This document shows positions 41,750-52,064 of a DNA stretch of 64,000 nt, in pieces. Location of the stretch: the NCBI GenBank assembly GCA_030035585.1, contig CM057465.1:32692001-32756000 (forward strand), given 5' to 3'. Each line of letters starts with the position of its first letter. Positions within the stretch are counted from its first letter, which is position 1. A model generated the notes under the pieces. That model worked only from the letters and a program-made list of their open reading frames with translations, did not search any database and had not been told where the DNA came from. Position numbers and translations under genes: made by a program. This DNA comes from Dugong dugon. Taxonomy: Eukaryota; Chordata; Mammalia; Sirenia; Dugongidae.

Positions 41750-43010
41750 GAGAAAAAGTAGTCAAGGCAAAAGAAAACAACACACAGAGGCCCCGAGATG
41801 CATGTGAGCTTGAAGTCTAGTCCATGGGCAGAGAGAAGGCCAAGGTTGGCTGGAAAGGCAGGAGTGAGGGGGAGAGTGCAGGGAGATAAGGCCAGAGAGG
41901 GAGCCAGGGACTGAATATAGTAAGTTTTGGGGCAATGTGAAGGAGTTCGGAATTTATTCTCGGTATAATGGAAAACCATTGAAGAGTTTGACCAGGAAAT
42001 GTCTTAGTATGATTTACAGATCACTCTTGATGCTGTGAAAAACATTCACTGTATGCAGGCAGAGTAGAGACAAGATCAACTGAGAGATGCTTGGCTTGGT
42101 CCAGTAAAGTTGATGAAAAGTGTTAGGATTTAGGTTATAGTTAAACAGTAGTGCTGATGGGAAATTCTGACAGATTTAGTGTGAGTCTGAGGAAAAAGGG
42201 AAATCAAGGAAGAATTGTAGATGTGGCACCTGAAAAATCAGTGTAGCCATTGATTTGGAAAACTTGAGAGGAGTGGATTAGGAAGAGGGGTGGAATCACT
42301 CCTATGATCATATTAAATTTGAGGTAAGATAAAATGTTAAGAAGACAATCAAATATATGAGTAAGTCTTAAGAAAGACGTCTGGTTGGAAATATACATCT
42401 GAGATCATTAGGACCTGCTGAAATCAGCTAGGGAGAGAATGAAGAGACAGAGGTTTGGAAAACTCCATTATGTACAGGTTGCAAGAGAGGAGCCTGTGAA
42501 CAAGACTGGAATAGAGAGGTGTTAAAATGCCTTGAGGGCAGTGTTAACCTCCTCTTACTTCACAAAGGTAAAGGAGAATTGAGATCAATAGCCCAAGGCT
42601 GATTCCCATGAGGCAGAGGTCAGACATGCCTCCTCTCACTGCCATCTTTACTAATTCTGACACCAACCGTCCCTTCCATAGCACTCTGTAGTAGGTTTGA
42701 TAATTCATCGCAATGGCCACACAAAACTCACAGATCATACTCACAATTATGGGGATTATTAGGGAAGTAACAGTTACAATTCAGGTTCAAGGACACTCAG
42801 AATACAGTTCTTCTGTCAGGATAGCCTCGCTCCAGCCCTGCTTGCAGGCACAATTTTCCCTGGCCCTCAGTCTCTGCCCAAAGGCATTCAGCTAGAGGCC
42901 ATTTTGGTAGAGTATGATGATAAGACAGCCTAGACACTCTGTGTTTCAAGGAGGAGACAGTCAACAGTGTCAAGTGCTGTGGAATAAGAGGTGGGCGGAT
43001 AACTGGCCAC
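41750..43010 (-). mobile_element. L2 LINE, long antisense copy
   Basis: TGGCTGGAAAGGCAGGAGTG, AGGCCAGAGAGGGAGCCAGG, AATGGAAAACCATTGAAGAG, TTTGACCAGGAAATGTCTTA and, after the LTR fragment, CAGTCAACAGTGTCAAGTGC are antisense L2. It is interrupted at 42543-42890. The open frame at 41608-41979 is a by-product of the L2 sense strand. Confidence 0.75.
42543..42890 (-). mobile_element. Fragment of the same LTR family as 24210-24815
   Basis: GAGAATTGAGATCAATAGCC, GAGGCAGAGGTCAGACATGC, GATAATTCATCGCAATGGCC, GATTATTAGGGAAGTAACAG and GCTTGCAGGCACAATTTTCC align with 24217-24555. The U3 end is missing. It lies inside an antisense L2. Confidence 0.75.
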
Positions 43011-43231
43011 CAGCTTGGCAAGACGTGATCCTCATGACCCTGATATGATCTGTTGTAGTAGAGTGAGGGGACATAGGTGACTGGGATGCTAACATCTTTT
43101 CTCATCTTATGGTTCTTTGATTTTGATGACCTGCCCCAAGCTACAAATATCTTCTCCTTCCTTTGTCCCTGAAACTTCTTTGAGGGCTCTTTTTTGCTGC
43201 CTAACTTCACCTACTAATTCAAAACAAATTG

Positions 43232-45092
43232 AAATTTTTTTATTAATTTTTTTAATTTTTTCACATAGAAAAATTTATACATACATTGTTATGTGACTCT
43301 AATTGCTGTCCCCATACTGTGACAGCACACTCCTCCTTTCCACCCCTGATTCTCCTTGTCCATTCAACCAGCTCCTAACCCTCTCTGCTGTCTCATCTCA
43401 CCTCTGGATAGAAGCTGCCCGTTTAGTCTTTTGTATTTACTTGAGCTAAGAGGCACACTCCTCATGAGTATCACTTTATGTCCCACAGTCCAGTCCAATC
43501 TCTGTGAAGAGTTGGCCTCAGAAATTGATTTAGTTCTAGGCTGATAGAGAATCCAGGCGCCATGCTTTCCGGGGTACCTCCAGTCTCAATCAGACCATTA
43601 AGTCTGGTCTTTTTACTCTAATTTGAGTTCTGCACCCTACCTTTCTCCTGCTCCATCCGGGACTCTCTGTTGTGTTCCCTGTCAGGGCAGTCATTGGTGG
43701 TAGCCGGGCACCATCTAGTTTTTCTGGTCTCAGGCTGATGAAGTCTCTGGTTTATGTGGCCCTTTCTGTCCCTTGGGCTAATACTTTCCTTGTGTATTTG
43801 GTGTTTTTCATTCTCCTTTACTCCAGGTGGTTGGGACCAATTGATATATCTTAGATGGCTGCTTGCAAGCTTTTAAGACCCAGACACCATTCACCAAAGT
43901 AGGATGCAGAACATTTTCTTAATAAGCTTTGTCATGCCAATTGACCAAGATGTCCCCTGAAAGCATGGTCCCCAGACCCCTATCCCTGCTACTCTGTCCC
44001 TCAAAGTGTTTGACTGTATTCAGGAAACTTCTTAGCTTTGGTTTAGTCCAGTTGTGCTGACTTCCCCTGTAGTGTGTGCTGTCCTTCCCTTCACCTAAGA
44101 GAATTCTTATCTACTATATAGTTAGTGAATAACCCTCACCCTCCCTCCCCACCCTCATAACCATCAAAGAATGTTTTCTTCTGTTTTTAAACCTTATCTT
44201 GAGTTCTTATAATAGTGGTCTTATACAATATTTGTCCTTCTGTGACTGACTAAATTCACTCAGCATAATGACCTCCAGCTTCCTCCATGTTATAAGATGT
44301 TTCATGGCTTCATCGTTGTTCTTTATCATTGCATAGTATTCCATTGTGTGGATATACCATAATTTGTTTATCCATTCTTCCATTGACGGGCACCTAGGTT
44401 GTTTCCATCTTTTTGCTATCTTGCACGGTGCTGCAGTGAACATGGGTGTGCATATATCTACTCATGTGATGGCTCTTATTTCTCTAGGATATATTCCAAG
44501 GAGCAGGATAGCTAGATCGTATGGTACTTCTATTTCTAGCTTTTTAAGGAAGTGCCAAATCGATTTCCAAAGTGGTTGTACCATTTTGCATTCCCACCAG
44601 CAGTATATAAGTGTTCCAGTCTCTCCACAACCTCTCCAACATTTATTATTTTGTGTTTTTTGGATTAATGCTAGCCTTGTTGGGGTGAGATGATATCTCA
44701 TTGCAGTTTTGATCTGCATTTCTCTAATGGCTAATGATCGTGAGTATTTCTTCATATGTCTGTTACCCACCTGAATATCTTCTTTGGTGAAGTGCCTGTT
44801 CATATCCTTTGCCCATTTTTTAATTGGGTTATTTGTCTTTTCGTTGTTGAGGTTTTGCAGTATCTTGTGGATTTTAGAGGTTAGACGCTGATTGGATTTG
44901 TCATAGTCAAAATTTTTTTCCCAGTTTGTAAGTTGTTTTTGTACTCTTTTGGTGAAGTCTTTTGATGAGCACGAGTGTTTGATTTTCAGGAGCTCCCATT
45001 TGTCTAGACTCTGTTCTGGTGCTTGTGCATTGTTACTTATGGTTCGTATTGTGTTTATGCCATGTATTAGGGCTCCTAGCGTTGTCCCTAGC
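43232..45092 (-). mobile_element. L1, 5'-truncated, relatively young
   Basis: The 3' end is at the left: a T-rich stretch (antisense A tail) at 43232-43260, then 3' UTR to about 44206 (TTTTAAGACCCAGACACC, TAGTCCAGTTGTGCTGACTT), then ORF2 C-terminal region to 45092. The reading frame survives 630 bp without a stop. Diverged TSD candidates next to the ends are ACAAATTGAAA (left) and GCAAAAAGAAA (right). The 3' UTR differs at its terminus from the L1s at 8841 and 26032. Confidence 0.92.
44207..45092 (-). pseudogene. L1 ORF2 C-terminal remnant
   Basis: Longest open frame of the window (44462-45092, about 210 codons), followed after one in-frame TGA by 78 more codons to 44207. It starts inside ORF2, well after the reverse transcriptase. 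Recognisable L1 segments are APEQSLDKWELLKIKHSCSS, PIKKWAKDMNRHFTKEDIQ, SLAIREMQIKTAMRYHLTPT, CWRGCGETGTLIYCWWECK and KLWYIHTMEYYAMIKNNDEA. In the cysteine-rich knuckle the usual His of C-x3-C-x7-H-x4-C is Tyr. With no RT domain, this copy cannot act on its own. Confidence 0.9.
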
Positions 45093-45094
45093 AA

Positions 45095-45558
45095 AAAGAA
45101 ATTTTATCTGAAGGGAAAGTAAATAAAATAGCTCAATCCACTAAACTTATCCATAAGTTTTCCAAAGATTCAACAATAATTCTTATAAGTGCTGTAGGGA
45201 TCATTGATGGAACCACGTGTTTGCATTGTTTTCTCAGATTTCACTCCATAAGTTACCTCAGTCAATGGAAGAAGGCCTTACGGGTCTGGCTTAACAACCT
45301 CTGTTCAGCTCCAATTATAATTTGCCATAAATCATTCCCAGTGTCATACCATTCTTTGAAATGGATCAGCTTTTCAAGTGGAAAGGAGGCAGCATAATTT
45401 ATTAAATAAGAGTTAGCAAGGCTGAAAATTCTATTTATGCAAAGTACGTTATGTGTAAGGGATCGCTATTAGTTTTATTTCTTAGAAAAAGAAACAAGGG
45501 TATAGGTACATGTACATGTGTGCACATTTGCATGTACAAACTCATACGCAATTTCAGT
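45095..45558. other. Unassigned sequence
   Basis: No family or gene recognised. Confidence 0.5.
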
Positions 45559-45982
45559 CAGTGGTTCTCAATGGCAGGGGCAATTTTACTCCCCTGGGCC
45601 TTTTGGCAAGTCTAAAGACATTTTTGGTTGTCGAAATTGGGGGTGCTACTGGCAACTAAGGAGCCCTGGTGGCACAATAGTTAAATGCTCGGCTGCTAAC
45701 CAAAAGGTCAGCAGTTTGAACTCACCCAGCAGCTCTGTGGGAGAAAGTCCTGGCAATCTGCTTCCATAAAGATTACAGCCAAGAAAACCCTATGAGGAAA
45801 TTCTAATCTGCACATGGGGTCGCTGCGAGTTGGAATCGACTTGACAGAACCTAACAACAACAACTGACACCTAATGGGTAGAGGCGTGGCATGCCACTAA
45901 ACATCCTACAGTATACAGGCTGGCCCCTTCCCTCCCTCAAGAACAAAGAAGTTTCCAATCCAAATGTCAAAAGTGTCAAAGG
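45559..45982 (+). mobile_element. MER5A-type hAT transposon, split by an AfroSINE
   Basis: Left half: CAGTGGTTCTCAATGGCAGG, AAGACATTTTTGGTTGTCGA, GGGGGTGCTACTGGCA. Right half: CTAATGGGTAGAGGCGTGGC, CTAAACATCCTACAGTATAC, CAAATGTCAAAAGTGTCAAA. Both follow the MER5A order (non-autonomous hAT-Charlie). The right terminal repeat is degraded. Confidence 0.85.
45659..45863 (+). mobile_element. AfroSINE, full length, nested in MER5A
   Basis: Head GGAGCCCTGGTGGCACAATA, B-box-like AGTTTGAACTC, AAGATTACAGCCAAGAAAAC, GGGTCGCTGCGAGTTGGAAT, tail GAACCTAACAACAACAA. TSD: CTGGCAACTA (45649-45658) and CTGACACCTA (45864-45873), which together rebuild the expected MER5A sequence at the split. Confidence 0.93.
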
Positions 45983-46081
45983 CAGAAAAGAGCAACCTAA
46001 ACTGAATATTCTACAGACAGGGCCTGTGACACATCGACTTTATTGACCTGGCCAGATCTGTGAATATAACAGATCTATAAT

Positions 46082-46228
46082 TGGCGCAGTGGTTAAGAGC
46101 TTGGCTGCTAACCAAAAGGTAGGCAGTATGAACCCACTAGCCACTCCTTGGAACCCTATGGGGCAGTTCTACTCTGTTCTATAGGGTCATTATGAGTCAG
46201 AATTGACAGCAATGGATTTTGTTTTGTT
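46082..46228 (+). mobile_element. AfroSINE, short form, head clipped
   Basis: TTGGCGCAGTGGTTAAGAGC (intact A-box region), CTGCTAACCAAAAGGTAGGC, CCTATGGGGCAGTTCTACTC, AATGGATTTTGTTTTG. The first ~10 bases of the head are absent. TATAAT on both sides (46076-46081, 46229-46234) is a weak TSD. Confidence 0.88.
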
Positions 46229-46528
46229 TATAATGTAATCATAGGAATGCTATGAGCTGTAGACGTGGAACACAGGTGATGATATACTTCACTAATTTAC
46301 CCAGCTGACTGTGCTAGCTTATAGCCACTAAAAATCATTTTCTAAATTTAAAATGTCAGCTTAATATGTATCTCATCTAGCTTCACTCAAACCTCATTAA
46401 ACAGAGGTAGAAGCCTCATAGACTCATATTTTCTGTTTTCTAATTCAAATGGTCTTCTGATATCACCTGCATGCCCTGGGGCTGCAAACAGGTCTTATGT
46501 AATACTGACCACAGTACTAAAAGTCTTG

Positions 46529-46836
46529 TTGTTGTTAGTTGCTATCAAGTCAGCTCCAACTCATGGTGACCCCTTGTACAATAAAAGAAAATATTGTCCA
46601 GTCCATGCTATATTGGACAATACTCTGTTGTGATCCATGAGGTTTTCATTGGCTCGTTTTTGGAAGTAGATCACCAGGGCTTTCTTCCTAGTTTGCCTTA
46701 CTCTGGAACCTCTGCTGAAACCTGTCCACCATGGTTAACCCTGCTGGTATTTGAAATACTGATCGCGTAGCTTCCAGTATCATAGCAACACATGAGCCAC
46801 CACAGTACGACAAACTGACAGACGAGTGGTAGCCAC
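46529..46836 (-). mobile_element. Headless RTE/BovB deletion derivative, complete
   Basis: The left end is RTE 3' tail (TTGTTGTTAGTTGCTATCAA, ATGGTGACCCCTTGTACAAT). From about 46610 it joins the RTE 5' region (GTGATCCATGAGGTTTTCAT, TCACCAGGGCTTTCTTCCTA, GTCCACCATGGTTAACCCTG, CAGTACGACAAACTGACAGA) down to the 5' terminus. AAGTCTTG flanks it exactly (46521-46528, 46837-46844). At 308 bp with both RTE ends and a TSD, it moved as an already shortened unit. It has no tRNA head. Confidence 0.87.
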
Positions 46837-46844
46837 AAGTCTTG

Positions 46845-47727
46845 CCATATATTAAACCATCATTCCCTCTTCAGGCCTCTAAGGACGCTTCTATTATCCC
46901 CATGCCAGGCACAGGGGTACTAACACAATAATGCTGGATGGAGAATAAGTGACCAGTGTAAAATCATCAACAAATATACAAAAAGGGCTGACAGCAGACT
47001 ATGGGGGCTACAATAACCTGTTCTTTCCTATAATAATGGCAGTATCTGGCAATATCCACAAGCTTTCTTCCAGAAAAAAAATTGCCTCTTGAGACTCAAA
47101 TCCCAGTTTAGAATTTAGCTGACAGTAAAGATCCTATCCTCTAACCTCAAGGTCAGCTAAATATACAGTCTTGTTTCATAGCATGACCAAATTTTTTATT
47201 CTGTACTTGGGGGTGCAGCTTATTTAAACAATATTTATATTATGTTCTTAAAATAAACCTGAGGCCAAAGAAAAAATATAACTCAATGTCCATAACAAAA
47301 TACTGAAGTTTCTGTGTAGAGAAGCGTACCAAAATCAGAGAAACTGCTTGGGTTTCAATTTAATTCTTATTTGCTCAAATGCCAAAGTAATTTTTCCATG
47401 AGGAGAATGAGGTCATTCTTTACAGAAAGGGATCACTGTCTCAAAATTCATATGAACAGGAAACACAAGACCAATATAACGAGAGCCTTCAGAAGTGTGA
47501 ACTAAAATAAAGTGAGCTTAAGATGGCAAATCTGCTCATGTGACTTAAGCACACAGAAATATATTAACAGAAGACCGTGAATTCTTTGCTTTTTTCTAGG
47601 AAAGAGAGTTCTTCCATTCCCAGTCCCACCTCTACCAAAGTGCCCTCTAATGTTACACATCAATGGGGCTCCTCCAAACAAACAGCAGGGGAGCAGGCTA
47701 TTCATTGTAGCTTGCTGCGTGCTGCTG
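46845..47727. other. Unassigned sequence
   Basis: No family or gene recognised. Confidence 0.5.
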
Positions 47728-47733
47728 TCATTG

Positions 47734-48277
47734 TCGCTTTTCTTAACTGCCATTGAGTGGGCCCCAACTTATGGTGACCTCATACACAACAGAATGAAGC
47801 GCTGTCAGATCCTGCGCTAGCCCTACGATCGGCTGCGCACAAGGCTGTTGTGCTCCATAGGGTTTTCACTGGCTGATTTTAGGAAGTAGATCACCAGATC
47901 TTTCTTACTAGTCTGTCTTAGTCTAGCAGTTCCACTGAAACCTGTTTCTCATCATAGAAACATGCAAGCCTCCAGCTGGTGGCTGTGCATGAGGTACTTT
48001 GGCCAGGAATCTAACTGGGTCTCCCTACCGCATCTCACTGCTGACAAGTCAATTCCCACTCATAGTGATCCTATGGGATTGAGTAGAACTGCCCCATGAC
48101 CAAAGCTGTAATCTTTATGGAAGCAGACTGCCACATCTTTCTTCTGGAGCAGCTGGTGGAATTTGAACTGCCTTGTTTTTCTACTTTTGGTTAGCAGCCA
48201 AAGGCTTACCCGCTGCGCCGCCAGGTCTCCCCCTCCCACATGGAAGGCAAGAATTCTACCACCGAACCACCATGCCT
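47734..48277 (-). mobile_element. tRNA-Gly-headed SINE, split by an AfroSINE
   Basis: Left: RTE 3' part (CCATTGAGTGGGCCCCAACT, CATACACAACAGAATGAAGC), then RTE 5' body (GTAGATCACCAGATCTTTCT, AAACCTGTTTCTCATCATAG, GCATGAGGTACTTTGGCC). Right, after the AfroSINE: the head complement AAGAATTCTACCACCGAACC, ACCATGCC, whose minus strand GGTGGTTCGGTGGTAGAATT is nearly tRNA-Gly. TCATTG flanks it (47728-47733, 48278-48283). Without the nested SINE it is about 340 bp, the same size as its two relatives. Confidence 0.87.
48034..48230 (-). mobile_element. AfroSINE nested in the tRNA-Gly SINE
   Basis: Antisense: CTGCTGACAAGTCAATTCCC, GTAGAACTGCCCCATGACCA, AAGCTGTAATCTTTATGGAA, head complement CTGCGCCGCCAGGTCTCC. 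TSD: CCCTACCGCAT (48023-48033) and CCCTCCCACAT (48231-48241), 9 of 11 identical, within host-SINE sequence. Confidence 0.9.
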
Positions 48278-48283
48278 TCATTG

Positions 48284-49954
48284 CTCAGTGCCATAGGAAA
48301 GGCAAATTCCTAGACGGTATGGTGAGGCCTTGAAACAGATTAAGGCCTGTACCCTGAGTCATCACAAATAAAGAAATAACAACTATAACACGCAGGGAAA
48401 GGAAACAAAGGTGCTGCAATGTCTTCTGCCTATTTGTTTACTCCTTGATTCTTTATTACCTTACCTATTTACTTTTCCAGCTCACACAGATACACAGTAT
48501 AGCATGGGAATAAAGAACTGAGCCAGTTCAAACCCCCACTTTGCCTTGTCCCAGCTGTTTGACTTCCCAGCTGTTTGTTCCTTAGTCTTCCCATATTTAA
48601 AATGGTGAATAACAATTATAATGACCACCTTAGGACCACTGTGATCCTTAAAAATAATGGTAGTAGAGGCTTAGCATAGAACCTAACATTTGGTAAGTTC
48701 ATAAATACAAATTATTATTACACTACCTTTTTTGACCCACAATTTAGATTGATAGATTTAAAAAAAAACAGAAGTTAGAAGACCTAAAAAAATAATCTAA
48801 TGCACACCCCTTTTAGGAAACATAAGCTCAGAGAATTTATGTGATGTAGCCACAGTTACACGGCTACCATGTTTTATGCAAATAACACACGTGTTATATG
48901 GTTTTTTTCCAACCATGCCCTGCCCCATATTTTCATAAGCATGCTTTGCTAATTTTCTTACGTGTTGCTGTAAAAAATTAGCATAACACACTTACCAAAA
49001 TATCTCCCAGGGAGAGGGTACAGTTGGCAAAAAACCTTATAACATGTGTTATTTGTGTAAAAATACAGTAGTTAGAAACAGGATGACATTTTTACCCTTG
49101 ACCAATGCTCTTGGGTAAAAAGAACGGTGTGAAATATTTTGAAGAAATATAGTAATCATTTCTTCTGCCAGAGAAACTGTGGTTATTTCCTCGTAGTGGA
49201 AGCGTGTCTACAGAGTCTGTTGCCCACTTCCATTCAGCCAGATGAGGCATTGGTTGCAGGGGAAACAGCTGGTCCAGGGACCTGTCACAGTCACCCCATG
49301 CCTCTAAACAAGCCATTATCTGGCAACAGCAGATTGGGGCCATCTGTCACTGAAGGGCACATATGGCCCCACTAGACTGTATGTAAGAATAAGGTTGTCA
49401 CAAAGGTCGTTAACTTTTTGTGCAGAGCTCAAAGCAGGCACACTGAAACTCCCATTTTATTCCAATTCCCCTCACTCTCTCCAGCATTTGGAGAAACAGA
49501 AGCCAAAAAAATCAGGAGACTTCCTGCCATGGCCCTTGGCAAAAATGTTTCCATTCATTTGTTTTTTTCTTTGGCCCAGAGAGCATCCATTCCTAGCTTT
49601 TCTTACTGTTGAGTTTAAGTTCTTTTTAAAACAGGTCTTATATTCTCTTCATAAAGAATCACGGGAGTGAATAGTGCCTGAAGCAGCATAAATGTTGGGT
49701 TTTCTTTAAGTATACTTCAGAAAAGTAGAAAAACAAGGGTGAGCTAGACCAACTGTGTGGGGTGGATGGTAATGTAACAGAGAACACAGTCAAGAAAGCA
49801 TCACATCCTTCTTATTTGGTTTCTGCCAACAAGGACAATTATCTAAACACTAAAGAAGAGTTGAACAAGTGTTTTTTTTTAGGGAGAAAAAAAAAAAAAA
49901 ACTCAGGCTGATGGGAAGTGCTTATAGAATATGGTTTCAGATTCTTTGATTTTT
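48284..49954. other. Mostly unassigned
   Basis: Apart from a MIR at 48505-48720 and an A16 tract near 49890, no family or gene is recognised. The open frames at 49092-49670 have no domain-like content. Confidence 0.5.
48505..48720 (+). mobile_element. MIR SINE
   Basis: ATGGGAATAAAGAACTGAGC, GTTCAAACCCCCACTTTGCC, TTGTTCCTTAGTCTTCCCAT, GAGGCTTAGCATAGAACCTA and AAGTTCATAAATACAAATTA follow a nearly full-length MIR. Confidence 0.75.
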
Positions 49955-50492
49955 CTCCTGTTAAGAGGTGAGATCTATGTACCCTCGTCTTGAATGTGGG
50001 CAGGTTTGTGTACAGCAGAAGTGATGCTATGTGACTTTTGAGGCTAGGTCATAAAAGGCCATGTAGCTTCCACCTTGTCCACAAGGAACTTACTCTTAGA
50101 GCCCTGAGCCACCATGTAAGAAGTCCAAATATCCTGAAGCTTCCATGCTGTGAGGAAGACCAATCCACATGTAGAGGCCATAAGTAAGTCCTCTAGCTGA
50201 AAGTCCCATCTGAACCCAGCCTTCAAATCAGCCTTCCCGGGACGAGTCATGTGCATGAAGAGCATTTAGATGGTTCCAGCTCCCAGCCATTCCAGTCACT
50301 CCCAGTCACCCAAGCCTTGCCTGCTGAGGCCCCAGAGATCATAGACCAGAGACAAAGCCATGCCTATTCTTCACTGGTTGAATTCCTGACCCACAAAATC
50401 TGCGAGCATAATAAAATGGCCGTTGTTTTTGCCACTATGTTTGGTGTGATTTGTTACATAGCAATAGTCACAACAGAAGTAATGAGATAGTA
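49955..50492 (+). mobile_element. MLT-like (ERVL-MaLR) LTR
   Basis: TTAAGAGGTGAGATCTATGT, CAGAAGTGATGCTATGTGAC, GAGGCTAGGTCATAAAAGGC, then TTGAATTCCTGACCCACAAA, ATAATAAAATGGCCGTTGTT and GTGATTTGTTACATAGCAAT. The last three are the conserved 3' end with its polyadenylation signal. Diverged; the 5' boundary is approximate. Confidence 0.68.
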
Positions 50493-50549
50493 AAACATAC
50501 CTGGCTATTGTTAATAAATGCAACAAGAAGAAGAAAGCAAATCAGTCAC

Positions 50550-50760
50550 CCCATGCTTTATGTATGTTATCTCATTTAAAGCTCATAGCAGTCCTAGGGG
50601 ATAGAGGTTATTTTTCTTACTCTTAGATGAGGAAACTGAGGTTCTGAGAGATTTAAACAACTTGCTCGGGGATGAAGTTGAAATCTGCACCTGGACTATT
50701 TGACTCCACAGCCCACGACCTGCTCCTGTCCAAATGTCCAAATTCAGCCATACATTAAAG
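50550..50760 (-). mobile_element. MIR SINE, antisense
   Basis: CATTTAAAGCTCATAGCAGT, CTTAGATGAGGAAACTGAGG, AACTTGCTCGGGGATGAAGT and GCACCTGGACTATTTGACTC give a clear antisense MIR. Confidence 0.8.
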
Positions 50761-50879
50761 CCCACAAGTCACAAAACCACTGTAAGTAAAATCATCTTTT
50801 ATGTTCAACAGTTAGTCAAGTTTGCCTCTCTGTGTGCCAGACGTTATGCTAAGTGCTCACACTAGTGAGCAAAATAGAC

Positions 50880-51655
50880 TCGTATCTAGTTCCTTCCTTC
50901 AGTTTCATATCCACCCCTGTTTACTCTTCCCTTTCCATCCACACCACAGGTAGTGTTTTAAATCCAGCTCTGTCAGACACTCCTCTGCTTAAATTCCTCA
51001 GGGGTTCTTTCTCTCTCTCTCGTGCCGTGCTGAGTCACAAACCTGGTCCAGTGACCAGTGCCAAGCCTGGCTGAATGAAAAATCAACTGGCATGCTCTAT
51101 AAAAATACAGATTTTCAGGCCTTGCCTCCAGAAATTCTGACTATATATCTATAGATACATTAAAAGCTCCCCGGTAGTTCTTATATGCAGCCACTGGGAA
51201 CCACTGGCCCAGAGGCTAACATCCAAACTCCCTCACATAGCATGTGAAGTTCAGCATACTCTGGCTTCTACCAACTCCTCCCACCTCACTTTCTGCCACT
51301 CCCTCATCCCATTCTTCATTCAGAAAACACGTCCTTTGAAACCTCCCAGTCATTGTATCTGCTGTTTCATATAAATTGTATATGCACTTCCTGAAAGCAC
51401 TTCCCCCACTAAACAGTCAGATGAAAGCATTTCCTCTTCTGTGAGCTTTCCTTGACTCGCCCCTTAACAAACATAGTTAGTGTTCTTTCTCTGTATTCCT
51501 ATTGCCCCTTGTACCTACCTCCAATCACTTAACTCATTGCTAAGTGATGTGCTGAAGCCAGGGACCCAGGCTTATTCATTTTAGTAACCTCAGTGTTAGC
51601 ACAGTGCCCTATTTATCAAAGATATTCAACAAATGTTTGCTGAATGAATAACCCC
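50880..51655 (+). mobile_element. L2 LINE 3' end, interrupted by a hAT
   Basis: CTGTCAGACACTCCTCTGCT, AAATTCCTCAGGGGTTCTTT, then after the hAT GCTAACATCCAAACTCCCTC, CTTTCCTTGACTCGCCCCTT, AGTGTTAGCACAGTGCCCTA and AACAAATGTTTGCTGAATGA. A good L2 3' order. Confidence 0.8.
51030..51215. mobile_element. hAT-Charlie-type element (MER5/MER20 group)
   Basis: CTGGCATGCTCTATAAAAAT, ACAGATTTTCAGGCCTTGCC, AAATTCTGACTATATATC, ATTAAAAGCTCCCCGGTAGT and CACTGGGAACCACTGG. It lies within the L2 and so is younger. The family within the group is not resolved. Confidence 0.6.
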
Positions 51656-52064
51656 ATGTGTGTCCTTTCAGATTTAGCTGCCAAGAAACTCAGAGCCAAA
51701 TTCAGTTACCAAGTATAGTAATTAGCTCATCCCAGGTGCCTGGTAACATCTGCTCCCTGTTTCTTTGAGATGGTCTCTGTTCTCTTTTCATCCGTAATTG
51801 TCCCATTTTACATTAAGTTTACTTTGGTATGCTGTTTCAAACACTTTTGAAAGAAGGTGGGGTATAAATTCTGAATAAATCAATAGATAAATAAGTTCTT
51901 CAAAAGGCACACCTGTGTTGGGATAAGCATAGTAATAAAAAGGGAAAAAATTAGCGAACAATATGCTGACTTCCCAAATTAAATGATTGATATTTCTTCA
52001 AGTTTTCCTAAATGGATAAAAATAGAGAGCTATAAGGAAATACCCACTCAAACGAATGTTTGTC
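51656..52064. other. Unassigned sequence
   Basis: No family or gene recognised. Confidence 0.5.

Noticed and set aside
42797-43210. 137-codon open frame on the minus strand
   Set aside because: It overlaps an LTR fragment and an antisense L2, with no homologous domain visible.
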